This document shows, piece after piece, positions 22,960-35,600 of a stretch of DNA of 64,000 nt. Under the pieces are notes generated by a model. The model was not told the DNA's origin and made no database searches. It saw only the letters and a list, made by a program, of their open reading frames with translations. This stretch comes from Helochares maculicollis (Eukaryota; Arthropoda; Insecta; Coleoptera; Hydrophilidae), in contig JAWQRO010000049.1 of NCBI GenBank assembly GCA_033557835.1, positions 1-64,000 on the forward strand, written 5' to 3'. Within the stretch, counting starts at the first letter, position 1; each line of letters starts with the position of its first letter. Both the position numbers and the translations under genes were made by a program.

Positions 22960-23410
22960 GAATCTTTAGAGACCATTAAAAAATTTCAGATTGGTCAAAT
23001 GATTTTAAGATTCTTAAATCTTTAACCTTTAAAATTTTTAGAAAGTCTCTAACAATCTTTAGGTTTGTTAGTCTCCACATTCTTTAGAATGTAACAATGT
23101 AACGTCTCTTCAAAATCGTTGATTCTTCAGGGCCCTTAAATTCCTAATATCTCAATGAACCTCTACATTTTTTAGATTTTTGGATTCATTAAAATATCTC
23201 CTGAATCTTCAAAAGGTCGCAGATGGAGTATTCACAAGGTTTTCAGATTCTTCAACCTTCAAGTAATCCATAGATTTTTAAAAGTTTTTAGATAGTTTCT
23301 AGATTTTTTACTGCCTCTAGATTCTTGAAATCAGTTCAAAAGTACCTCAAAGTGTCTAAATCTCCACCTTCTGACTCATCAAAACTTCTACATTTTGTAG
23401 TCTATAATTT
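22960..23410 (-). repeat. Inverted block of the 17.8-21.6 kb satellite
   Basis: Read on the minus strand it has the same vocabulary as the main array (GAATCTGAAAACC, TCTAGAAACTATCTAAAAAC, AATCTAGAGGC, GGAGATTTAGACAC). It stops about 12 bases before the mariner at 23423. Orientation is opposite to the main array. Confidence 0.6.
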
Positions 23411-23422
23411 TCACATTGTTTA

Positions 23423-24595
23423 CCAAGTGCGCAAGTTTAAAATGTCGTTTTATTTAAGAACAATGGTAAGACATTTTTTATTCAAAGTATTGGTCCCTGC
23501 ATTTACAAATTTTATCCATCTCTCGAGCAATTTATGGATACCATTCCAAAAGAAAGCTTCAACTTTCATTGATATCCATTCATCGAGCCATTTTTGTACA
23601 TTCTCAAAAGTTGTGAACTGTTGCTTAGCCAGTGCTTATCCCATCGATGAGAAGAGGTGATAAGCAGAAGGCGCCAGGTCTGGTGAATACAGTGGGTGAG
23701 GTAGGAGCTCCCAACCACATGAAAAAATCGTTTCTTTGACCACTTTCGATGAAAGTGCAGGAGCATTGTCAATGCGTGGTTTAAATTGATCATTTGTTGT
23801 CGGTAGCGGACGGTATTAACTGTTTCGTAGAGTTTGAGAAGCTCTCTTCAGATCCCACCACACGCACAGCACCGTCTTCCTCCCAAAACGATCCGGTTTT
23901 GTACTCGATGTTGATTGTTGTCCTGGTGTTGCCCACGATTTCTTACGTTTGGGATTCTCAAAATATATCAATTTTTCATCGCCAGTTACAACCCGATGCA
24001 AAAAAACCCTTTATTTTGTGGTGTAAATGCAACATTTCACACAGTTTTTCATCTTTCCATCTGTCGTTCATTCAGTTTGTGTGGAACCCATTTTCCCAAC
24101 TTTTGAAGCTTCCCCATCGCTCTCAGGCGATCGGAAATGGCTTGCCGAGTGACATTCAACTGCTCATCGTTTTTTGTGTTTGTGTATTGTCTTCATCCCA
24201 TAATGCTTGTAATTCTTCGTCTTCAGACTGTTTTGGTCCATTTTCACATTCTTTGTCAATAAAATTGAAATTGCCACTTTTGAAAAGTTGAAACCAACGT
24301 TAAAGTCTTGACAGTTGGAGCAAAATCGCCGTAAGTCTACAAGAATTCAATGACTTTCTAATGCCTTTTTCTGTTTATTGAACAAGAAAATCATTACATG
24401 CCGCACTTGGCTCTAAATTGGACCTGTTTAACACGAAAAAGAAGTATGCTACTAACTCGTAAACAACTAAACGAATATGTTTTGTAGTGGCTAGTCTTAC
24501 AAAAAAAATGGCGCTTTGAGTTCCAAAGGTTACTTCAATAGATTTCCTGCACCATCTCTTAACAACAAAACGATATTTTAAACTTGCGCACCTGG
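23423..24595 (-). mobile_element. Mos1-like mariner element, near full length but dead
   Basis: TA-flanked (23421-23422, 24596-24597). Ends CCAAGTGCGCAAGTTTAAAA and CCAGGTGCGCAAGTTTAAAA match the element at 4675. The minus-strand transposase is split among frames. HRVVTGDEKLIYFENPKRKK (around 24001-23940) contains the first catalytic Asp region. RFGRKTVLCVWWD and a tail with HTRVLPSDYH-type remnants follow toward 23560. Frameshifts separate the blocks. Confidence 0.88.
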
Positions 24596-24599
24596 TAGA

Positions 24600-25135
24600 T
24601 TTCCTAAAGATATTTCAAATTCGCTTTTTTTAAGATTAATTATTTTCCAATTGACAATCATTAGCTAACAAATCCAAAGGGTAAATCAATATGCAAGTCA
24701 AATGCAATCACTTCATTTATTTAATACCTTTATATAAATTAATCTACATTTGGCTAAAGTAAAACATCACAAAAAAATAATGGTTAAGCACAAGAATTCC
24801 GTTCTTATAATAGGAAAAACGGAATAAATAAAAATTAAAGTGGAATACTAAAACGAAAAGGAAAAATAAAGCTCTTCTAAAGTTGGCAAAGTGTAAGTAA
24901 ATAATTCGGCAGTATTAATCAAATTGATGAGATTTAAAATGCGGATTTCAACTTAAGTACTTAAATGAAATGCATCGGAAGACCCACTACTACAAGTTTA
25001 CGTGTATATGTACAGAGACAGAGATACGTTTTCACGCTGGAGATTTTTAGTTGTTCACATAGAAAAGTTTCTACCTAGTTATACCAAGTGTCAGGAGGAA
25101 AGTAGGGCGAATTTAAGGAAATAAAAGAGTAAATC
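24600..25135 (-). other. 3' flank / probable 3' UTR of the P5B ATPase
   Basis: No coding seen. A minus-strand AATAAA lies at 24721-24716, about 415 bases past the stop codon, a plausible poly(A) signal. Confidence 0.45.
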
Positions 25136-26604
25136 TCACCTATTCTCAAAGTCGTTCATTTCTAAAGTGGTCTGACTCTTGTCTTCTAAAGGGGAGATTT
25201 TATTGGAAACGGGGCTGCGGCCATATGCATTAAGACTGGATACGTTGCAAGGTGAGTGGCTCAGGGGGACTTCGTCGATTATGACTTGAATCACAGCGGA
25301 CTCTTCGAACTGAGGGAAATGGTACGGGGAGCCGTTCAGGAAGGAGTCTTCTAGATTAATACTTTTGCCATCTTCTAAGTTAATACTTTTACTAGGAGTG
25401 GAGAGGGGAAGCGGAGAGACGTTCTGGTAGGTTTCGTCTACGTTCATTTCACTCCTCGAGGGACTAGAAAAAGCGGAATTTGGTATATCCTCACTGCAAT
25501 TGCTTAAAACATCTAATTTAAGTTCGGCCTCGTTGCACAGCTGCGCTTGATGACCAACGTTCTCGAACAAGCTGTTGAGAACGTGGTTTTTATCAAACTT
25601 GCTGTCTTTTTCAATAACGATTTCGGCCGTGCAAACTTGCTGCATGGGGGTAATCGGACTGGCGGCCGATTGGAAAGTGGACGTTAGCATCGGCCATTTG
25701 GAGTCGCGGTTCAGCTCGCGCTCGATAGCGAGATATTTACGCTTCGACTTGTAGATGTTGTGGAACTTAAAGCGGAGCTTCTTAAAGACCAGCTTGTCGA
25801 TGATGAAGACCTCGGTTAAGGCACTGACTATGAGATTGACGAATGCGTAAATAAGGAGGTACCATCGGAATTCAAAGTGCTCCGGAAGCACGAGCTCGAA
25901 CTGCTCGATTAGAAAACGGCAAGGCCAAACAGAGAGATAAACGGAAAAGGCTGTTACTAATATAGCGGAAACTATAAACCCGTAATTGGAGAAAATACTC
26001 TTTCGGTATGGGTAACCCTTGCTGAAAACGATTGCTAAAATAACATATTGAAAGCTTGAGACGGTGAAGATTGTGTAGTTCTCGACACAACCTACATTGT
26101 CTTTATCTTCCATGGCCGAGATATTGAATGGCTGGTACCAGTCCATTTGTTTCAAGTGGACGAAAGACGCAACTTGGAAGAATATAATCCAGAATAGCTG
26201 CAATACAAGTGACAAGATAGGGCTAAAGCTTATTAAACTGTTCAACGGTGTTTCTTTGACTAGTTTTCCCGCATATGCTTCCGTACGGCCGAAGAAAAAT
26301 GCGAAAATGGAAATCATAAATAAATCAATGTATAGGAACTCAATGTCGGTTAAATTTGAATCAATACTGTACAAAATCATCACGGATATAAACTGGCATA
26401 AGCTGTACGAAGCCATGTACTTGAAAATGCCAAAGCTGGTGACCAGGGCGGCTCGTCCTTCCTTAATTACGTTCATTACACATCGTATGTCTGGATTTTT
26501 GGACGTGAATGGGCTGGCGACTGACGATTCTGCATCCGATAGGGATATTCCTGTGTGGGCTGCTTTTAAAGCACCACAATCGTTAGCGCCGTCTCCACAC
26601 ATAG
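25136..26604 (-). CDS. ATP13A3: P5B ATPase exon 7 (hinge, last membrane helices, C-terminal tail)
   Basis: Opens [20 protein letters not shown], the Mg-binding hinge motif, then P5B-type [16 protein letters not shown]. Six hydrophobic helices follow. After about residue 1230 comes a hydrophilic tail ([20 protein letters not shown], then Ser/Pro/Glu-rich). The stop TGA (25138-25136) lies inside AATAG|GTGAGA, which also resembles a splice donor. A longer alternative C-terminus encoded further left cannot be excluded, although no such exon was recognised. Confidence 0.9.
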
Positions 26605-29600
26605 CTGTAAAAAAAAAACTATTTTATAGTAACAGCATTTAGTTTATTTTCATTAATCAGTCTTAATACTAGAATAATAGTACTAAACTGATATATGTAA
26701 ATAAAATTCAAATGTAGTATAATGGTTTACAACTGTTTACAGTTCTTGAAAACAATAGTGTTTGAGTAGAGAAATTGGATGAGGAAATAAATAATGCAAA
26801 GTGCATTGATTTTTGAAAAAGCAAAGCAAAAATGGCTTTGTTTTGTGACATCTTTAATACATTCAACTTACATTAGTATGTGAAATTAATTATTTCATGA
26901 AAAAAATGTATTTTTGGCATGTCCGTTCCGCTTAAGTATGCATATGCATGAAGAAAATAGGAATACATCGAAAATAACTTATTAATATAAACAGGAATGT
27001 TGAACGTACTTCAGATGTTGTAATTGAAATCCCTTAATGACTCACTGAATTCATTGAAATTGTCGTCTTCACGGACAAACCAATAGGCGTTGTATTTGAC
27101 ATTTCTAAATTGTTGGAAATAATTAATTTTGATTGGCCGATTAATTGTCATAAACATTATAAATTGAATGCTTCCTGCTAGTGTAGCAATGACAGTTTAG
27201 GATGAAAGAAACAATCGCAATATATTAGTCGTATTATATTAAAAAAGTCACAATTGTTTCACAGTAATCTATTAAAAGCATTAAGGGGGCGACACATGTA
27301 CAAATGAAAAAAAATCGATTTTTTTGCATAAATAGTTAAAACAACATCGCAAAAATATACTTGTAAATTTTTAGAATGAAATTCACATTATTTATTGGTT
27401 AAAAAGTCATTTAAGTGCTCCATCTCAACTCGGCGCTCAAGCACCTTTACCGGACCATTCGAATCTCGCCGCCTGCTTTTCAGAGTCTAACATTTGGGAC
27501 TTTTGTACTGACGACCCAGTTAAGAAAAAGTCCGGAACTCTTATATTCCTTTATTCCAGGAAAATAGCAACTGTATAGTTGCTTAAAAATACTTTAAAAC
27601 CATTGTTGCGATATTTCAGTTTGTGCTATGTATGTGTGACCGCAGATATTTTTTCTGGACCATTAATTAATAATGGATTTGAAGTAAATCGCAGGATTGT
27701 TTGTGATGTATCTTTTAATTGTTGCTAGGGAGAGCATCAACTTATTTTGCAATATGGTGAACATTTGTAATGGTATAAGTGAAAATTCCTACAATGCTAT
27801 CATCTAGCTTATATACACCCCTCAACACAATCATCGTTTAAGCTTTTTAGGTAAAATCTGTCAATGAAGAAAAAGCTGAAAACAAAAAACATGAACGGCC
27901 AATTTTGAATTTGAAAGTTTCTGGGGACGGTACATGGAAGACGCAAGGTTTGAAGTCGTTGTATTGGGTCGCAACCCTTATTGGCTATTACTGTGGTCAG
28001 GTAGATTTAATCGTTAAAAGTAGTTACTATACAGCTTATACTCTTTGTAAAGATAAAATAGATACAGAAGAATACTGTGAATGGTTTGAAGAACATGAAC
28101 CAAATTGTCAAGAAAACCATAACGGCTCTTTTGGCGCTATGGAAATCGAAGCTGTAAAGGAAATGTTTTCACAATCTGAAGAATTATTTGGCCTCAAATA
28201 CAGAATCTTCATAGGGAATGGAGATTCAAAAACCTTCAAAGGAATTCTCGATTTGAATCCGTATGCTGACGATTTCCAAGTTGTGAAAAGCAAATGAATT
28301 GGCCATGTTCAGAAGAGGATGGGTACTCGACTCTGAAAAACTACAACAGACAATCACATGAGAGGAAGAGTAAACTCATGAAAGCTTTAGTTAAAAAATT
28401 CTCTTTATATTTGGGATTATCTATTTGGTGACACATAAACAGCGTGAAAGACATAAAAGATGCTATTATAGCCACATACTATCGTATGAGCGACACAAAT
28501 TCCGCACTAAGACACAAGTACTATCCATTTGGTTTTGATAACTGGTGCAAGTGGCGCAAAGCTGAAGCTTTAGAGAAAAATCCTAGACAGATTAAACATC
28601 CTGCTCCATTATATCCTGATGTGCAAACTCATATGGAGCCGATTTTTGAAGATTTATCTCGAGATGATCTACTCGAAAAATGTGTTTGGGTGGCTACACG
28701 CTCAATGCAAATAAGAGTTTCAACTCACTATCTGGCGGGTCTATCCAAAACACCTGAGATCTGAACTAAAGATCATAGAAATTAGTGCCTTCATATCCAC
28801 TGGACTGTTCAATGATGGATACACATATATCTTATTAGGGATAATTATTGGTCGCCAATGCATGTCCTACAATGACAAAATCAATGACCAAAGTGTGAGT
28901 TAAGAAAATCGCCACAGATCTTTGACATCCAAACAATCTCGTCAAGCACGTCAAGAAGAGTTTAAGAAGAAAAACGAGTACTACTAACGCAAGATAACTC
29001 AAAAAGATATGAACCGATTACTATGAAATTTGGCACACATCTTCTCTATAGTATTAGCTTCTAGTTGAACCTCAAACAAGCCAAAAAAATTTCAAAAAGT
29101 ACCATTTTTGACCCAAAAACTATCGAAAAAGGGGTGAAATATACTTTTTTTTCGAGGCGTGCCAATTTACAACTTTTTGAATTTTTTGTTCTTTTATTGG
29201 TTCAACTAGAAGATAAATGATTTATGAGCAAGCTCAAAACAAACTTTTTAATTTTAGATTGCTGTAACAGAAGCTAAAAATCCCGCCGAATTATGCCTTT
29301 TGCCGTGAAGGTCTTAGGAGATCAGTTACTACGGCAGCCATTTTTGATAAAAATAATATTAGTAATTTGATTCCTTAATTTTAATATATAATAAATAAAC
29401 GTACTGAATTTAAAAATTATTTATTTATTCTTTCCTTTTTCAATAAACCTTTCAAAAACGATCAAATTTCAGGCGGTTATATGTATTGCTCCCTTAACTA
29501 AGCTTCTAATAGTTTTTAAATAGAGAAATTAAATGAAAATATGAATAAATCAAAGTGTACCAACTTTAATATTTCCAACTTATATTAGTAACGTTGAAGG

Positions 29601-32600
29601 TACTTCAGATTTTGTAATTGAAATCCGTTAATGGTTTATTCATTTCATTCAAATTGCCGCCTTTATGGAATAACCAATCAGAAAATTCATTACATTTGAC
29701 ATTTCTTAATTGATAGAAATAATCATTTTTGATTGGCCGATTCAATGGTATAAACCTTTAGGAATGAATCCTCTCTGTTTGTGCAACGATAACAATTTGG
29801 GTTGTAAGAAACTTTTTGGTCTGACATACTCATTAAGAGTAACAATCGCAATATATTTGTCGTACTATATTAAAAAATTCATAATTGTTTCACTGTACTC
29901 TATTAAAAGTATCAACTAAGGTTTTGACATTCATTGCATGATATTGAAATTTACTCTATGATAAAGATACTAAACTGAATATATTGAAAGCCGAGAATAA
30001 GTTTTTTAATAAGAAGGTAGAGCATTGAATAGGTAGCTGTTAATTAGTTACAACCACCAGCTATTTCATTTCATAGGACCATCATAAATTTTATATCCAT
30101 GTCTCAAGTTTTGTACATAGATTCTTAATGTACATTTTTCAATTCCTCATGCCAAATTTACAAAATAGCGCCAAAATGTAAAAGTTGATGGATTTTTTAA
30201 TGAAATTTTCAAGCGATTCTGACGTTTTCTGATTATTAAGTGTTAGTACTGGTATATATGCTTTACCTTGTCTCATTTCCAAAAGCTTCTGTGGGTTAGA
30301 GAGACAATTTTGGACTAATTTCAAAATATTTTAGCATAAACTTTTACTCTTTGATTTCATTAGTTTTACCATGAAAAAAATGTTGGTATATTTAATATAT
30401 CAGTTAGTTTAAGACCCCTCGATGTAGAATAATTGAAATATTGGGTCAAAACTTGCTAATATTGCCCATTACTTCTTGTTGCTTCAATAAAACATGCGTG
30501 ACACTATAGTGATAGTATAAAAAATCTAAAATAAAACCCAAAAAATATAGCAATTGTATAAAGTCAAATACAAAAACTTTAAAATGCGAAGCCGCTTGTT
30601 TACATTCATCAACACAGAAAGTGTAATGCTGTTCAATATGCTTTCACAAGAGCGTTACCTACATATTGCGTGAATGGCCATAAAAGTATTTACATAGCTT
30701 CTTCCAAAGAAATTTAATATTCAGTGTTTCAGAGCCACAAAAAACATTCTAGTACTCACCAACATAATATCCGAGCGCTTGTAGCTCCTGCACCAGCTGC
30801 TGCTTCTGCTCAGGCGACATCCGGGCGAAAATACTCCCCCTGGTAACCAATTTCGGAACTAAATCTGGGTAAAATTCCTTAATCACAGCCCAAACTTTCC
30901 CAGTCATAGCAAACCTATAATTATTGAACATTGATTGTGGTCGAGCAACAACCTGTCGGTCGTTTGTCACATTACTGTTGTTTGTAACCGTCTGGGATTC
31001 CACCGTTTCCAAACTGACAATGCTCTCAGAGTTTGACAATAAGCTCATATCGTTTCGATTGGCCCCACCCTTTGAATTAGCCAGAGTGTAAAATAATTGC
31101 GGTTTGACCCCGTTTCCATCCACGTTGACCGTAATGACGCTCTGGCTTCCGCTTATTATTTTACAATCCCTTGCGACGCTGATGGCAGTTAATATATTGT
31201 CGCCTGTGACCATGACGACTTTCATATTTGCTTCGTTAAGCGCTTGTATACAAGGAGTTGTGTCGGGTTTCAACCGATTCTCCATTACGATCAGCCCAAG
31301 TAAGGTTAGGTCTTTTTCTAGGACCTCCCGGGTCACCTTATGTACTTTAGCGTAGGACATTTTCAATTCCTTGTGAGCCACAGCGATCACTCGGTACCCC
31401 TCTTGGGTGTAGTTCTCTAGGATGTCGGCAAAGTCATCAGGGACTGTTTCTGGCCGAACAAAGTTCAGCAGCATTTCCGGTGAGCCTTTGCAGTAATATT
31501 CGAAGCTCTCCCCCGCTAATTTACGAATAATCACGCCCATTCGTTGGGCGGAACTGGAGAACGGGAATTCCCTTATAATGGCCATTTGCATTTCTTCATC
31601 CGATTCCTTATTATCATAAGTGATTTGGTGACCGGGCGGCTTAAATACTGTAGGAAAAATCATATCAAATTTGGTGTTGTCCGACGTGTCATGTTCTTCC
31701 ATCAGCCATTTGGTGCTTTCAAACATTTTCAAATCCAAGGGATCACCCGTTATCTGCTTGTCTATGATCGTCAGAGAGTGGCAGGTAACCAAGCCGCACA
31801 GAAACGAGTTGTAAGGCAACGTGTGCACGTCTTTCTTCGGGGCGCCGAAGAATTTGTTCGTTATGGGCACCACACATAGTAGATCGAGGCCATCTTCTGT
31901 TAGGGTGCCGGTTTTATCGAAGCAAATGCAATCTATGGATCCTGACACGTTGATGCTACGAGGAGAAATGCAGAAGATTTGATTTTGTTTCAGACGTTTT
32001 TGGGCGTAGAACCGCCCGACGGTCATCGCGGCGGGCAGAGCTGGTGGCACTACGATTGTTATTAGATCTAACGCTTCTAAAATTAGATCTCCGGGGGGTA
32101 TGTGGCGAAGAACCTAAAAATTCAAGTTGAGTCTTAGGTATCAAAATGAAGACGGCTTTCTAAGCTGAGAATGTAGATCTACACTTACTTTAGTAATAAT
32201 GGTGTAAATGAATCCTAATCCTGCTATTAAGGCCAAAAGCGCTATGAAACGATAGGAGTCCTTTTCGAAACGGAAGTCTACTGGTGGTGGATAAAGAATG
32301 CTGCGCACAAGTCCTCCTTTGGCAGTTTGGAAGCCAGTTCGGATGACGATAGCCAAAACCTTTTCGTTTCCAAAGTATCTGGTTTGGATGACTTCGGTTC
32401 CACAGAAAAGCGTGTGTTTTGCATGTTCTTTGGGGTCATAGTATAAATTTGGTATATTTGGAAAAGGAGTCTTCGTTACCGGTACAGATTCACCTAGAGT
32501 AAAGATTTGTCTTTGAAGCATGTAGTTATATAAATAAAAACCGAGGATTAGTAGAATAAATTTACCTGTAAGCATGGATTCATTTACGATACAATTTCCA

Positions 32601-35600
32601 GTGAGCAACAGAGCATCACACTGCATAATGCAGCCATGTGGTGGAATTTCCAAAATATCGCCAGGAACCAACAGCTCTGTCGAAACTATTTCGGTGATTG
32701 TAGTGCGTTCACTGACGTCCCCTATCACATTCTTAGATACCGATCTGACTACACCACAAACATCTGAGCTGTGAACCGTAGACTTCAAGTTGCGCTGATT
32801 CTGAAATTATTACAATTTGTTTATTTATTTGTTAGTAATATTCAAAATCATTCCAAATTCCATTCAAACCGCCATCTTTAAAACCCATCATGTGAAAAGG
32901 GAAACAGGAAGGCAGAGTAGAATAGTTACAAACATTAGAATAGGAGATATTAAGAAAACAAAACTTGTGATAATAGATGGAAGATTGAATGACCGAACAA
33001 ATGGGTCTATGTGTTATTTCTAGAGGAAGGAACAAGAAATATAGTAATATTACTGGGACTGTGCAATATTCTGATTATTTAAAAATGCTATGTAAACTTA
33101 TAATACCCAAGATTAGTAGGTACAACATTAATAAGTGTTTCAGTTTGAAATGTTCATAAAAGTTAATTGACCAATCAGAAGGGCTTTTCAAATGTCAGCT
33201 GAATTAATTTTCTGATTGGACAGTTTTTAAAGGCGGCAATTTGAATTATCTTCTTCGGTTCAGAGTGATGCTGTGTAAATGCAAATATAATAATTAGTAT
33301 GTTTGCGTGAGTGCAAGGGAAAATATGGAGCATCCATATCCAACAGAAGATGAGAAGAGGCACATAGCAACCCAAACCAATGTAACTCTGTTCCAAGTGA
33401 ACAATTGGTTTCTAAATGCAAGGCGCCGGATTTTGCGGCCTATGTTGGATGCCAGTGTGCCAACTGACAACTCGAGTGCCGCCAGCTCGCCCAAACACAA
33501 GAAGAAGGAAAGACAAAATAACAACAGGAGATTTTGGCCCCAAACCGCAAACCTTCCACCGCAATTAGAAGGTGGCTAGTAAAGTGATTTGTACCAGATC
33601 AACCCGAAACTAACGGTTCACCTTGCAGGTATTCTATCAAGTTAAGGAAACAAAAATCTTGATAATAGGTGATATAGTGGACAAACAACTTATTTAGTTC
33701 GAACATGTACAGAGAGTGAAAACACAAGAATACCAAAACATGTTATGGACTGGAGACCAAAAGCGAGTTCTTATGCCCCTTTAAATTTCATAGGACATGA
33801 AAGCATCTCTTCTGGCTTTATGGCAAAGTATAACTGGTAATAAATATTGACACTAAATTTAGGGAGACCTCATTTAAATACTAAAGAAATTATTGTCCTA
33901 ATTAGCTTACTTGGTTTTAGGAGTGGGATGAAGAGCAATAGTGACAACTAAGTGGTAAGAGAAGTAATGACAAAGCATTATACAGGGTATTACAGAATTA
34001 ATTTCCAATACTTAACCCACATGTTAAGAACACCAATGTGACCACGACCTGGTATTTTCTAAGTATAAATAAAAATGTTGAAAAATTGGCTAATTTGTGA
34101 CTCCTGGCATAATTGAAATGATGCTGATAGACCATGCTGGGTTAAAGAATATTATGCAGACACGACTGCACCGTTATTGCTATAAAAACAACAGCATCAC
34201 AATCAAACACGTTAGATCCTTCAAAACCTTGATATTATTTTTTTTCCACTAATGCAAAACCGTCCATCTGAAATAAAAACACGAAAAACAACCATTGAAG
34301 TAAAATTTTACAGCTCTGCGTTTTTCGAATAGTTTAAAATAGAATGTGACATTAAAAAAAAGATCGCTTTGTATTACTATCTTCTGCTGCAAGAAAGACG
34401 ATTACATCATACATCGCAAACTAGCGTCACCGTTATCTTTATAAAAATACTGGCATCGCAATGAAAACAGGTCGTTGGATACATCAAAATCACGTCATTA
34501 ATTTTTTTCATAAATACAAAACCTTTCTTATAAAATAGAAACAGAAAAAAGAACATAAACAATCATTAAAGTCAAATATTATCCGCAAGAAAGATGATTA
34601 TATTGTACATCGCAAAGTAAATCATATTTGTAAAGTGAAAATTAGTCAGGTCAAAATTGCAATAATATGTCTTTGTCAATAACAATTTACATTTATTTTA
34701 CCTTTTTAGTTTTGGATCTAAAGCGACTTAAATTCAACGCACAAGAATAAATTTATGACCCGGTTTAACAGATATCGACAGAAGGGGCAAATTATCTTCG
34801 AGGAGCCGAGAACGTAAATAACAAAATAAATTATAATAATTTTACGAAGAATGCAAATATTGTTAAATATCAAATTAAGTAAATTAAATAGTTACAAATT
34901 GAATATCTTATTAGCTGGTGTTAAATTTAACATATTGAATCAAATAAATACGCTAGTAAACTAATGGAGCTTCTGTTGCTTCTGTGGTTGTAATTTATTA
35001 CGCTGGTTTTTTGTACGTTTTAGAATAGCATAGCATGCACTTTCATTTACATGGTTTTAACCACTATAAAAAGAACGTTTCTTTCTTATTTCGTATTTAA
35101 TAGGTTCAGGTGATTTAGATGTTAGCAAAAACTTCATTTTTTGAATAAAGCTTATACCTTTCTAGTTTAGCAAACTTGCATAATCGTAAATAATGAATAA
35201 AATACATCTAAATGAAAATATTAGTATGAAATTGACTGCATTAGCGTAAACAAGAAGGGAATTCTTTGAAATAGCAGTAAAATTCTTCTGTCTTCAACCA
35301 ACGACGTCATAGGAAATTCCACCAGTGGTTCTTAACATGTACATGTAATTAACATCTCGATTACTAATTATGCCCCAAAATGCAAACAAAAACCTATCAC
35401 TTATTTTAATTGTATCTACCACCCCTTTAAGTTTTGTAACTTAATTCTGAAACAGGCTGAATATAAATCAAGATGAATAAAGGTAGTAGTCAGCGGTGAG
35501 CAAGTGAAACATATGCGAATTTCTGAGCTTGAAGAGGAATTATGATTATAAAACCTAAGGCTCATAGAAACAAAATCAAGGGTAATTAGAGGACGCATGG

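Larger units (their letters stand above)
27295..29493 (+). mobile_element. TTAA-flanked transposon with Mutator/Kolobok-like transposase, degenerate
   Basis: TTAA at 27291-27294 and 29494-29497 bounds ends GGGGGCGACACATGTA and, inverted, GGGAGCAATACATATA. The plus strand carries transposase pieces in broken frames: 27845-28297 ([32 protein letters not shown]), a short [11 protein letters not shown] just after, 28444-28764, and a tail to about 28980 ending in a basic, Lys/Arg-rich stretch. This order matches animal Mutator-like-domain transposases. TTAA duplications and G-rich termini fit Kolobok. Length 2.2 kb. Stops and frameshifts show it is dead. Confidence 0.78.
32895..33780 (+). pseudogene. 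LINE fragment split by the PKNOX insertion
   Basis: Left part: [14 protein letters not shown] can be read at about 32937-32978. Right part: [11 protein letters not shown], stop, [20 protein letters not shown] at about 33658-33760. The two halves together follow the C-terminal LINE pattern (RN-DIR ... D-I---QL-W-GHVQRM). The PKNOX piece lies between them, with a 30-bp imperfect duplication at the borders. Confidence 0.55.

Noticed and set aside
23794..24291. 165-codon plus-strand open frame
   Set aside because: Antisense shadow of the degenerate mariner transposase, which reads on the minus strand.
26097..26642. 181-codon plus-strand open frame
   Set aside because: Fully antisense to the conserved last exon of the P5B ATPase; no domain of its own.
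31544..31879. 111-codon plus-strand open frame
   Set aside because: Shadow of the ATPase catalytic exon on the other strand.
32979..33643. Retrocopy of spliced PKNOX mRNA
   Set aside because: It keeps upstream intron sequence and the short intron after the exon, and has no poly(A) tract.
32979..33643. Helitron capture of the PKNOX exon
   Set aside because: No TC start or CTRR end with a hairpin is evident at the borders, and the 30-bp flank duplication is not a Helitron trait.
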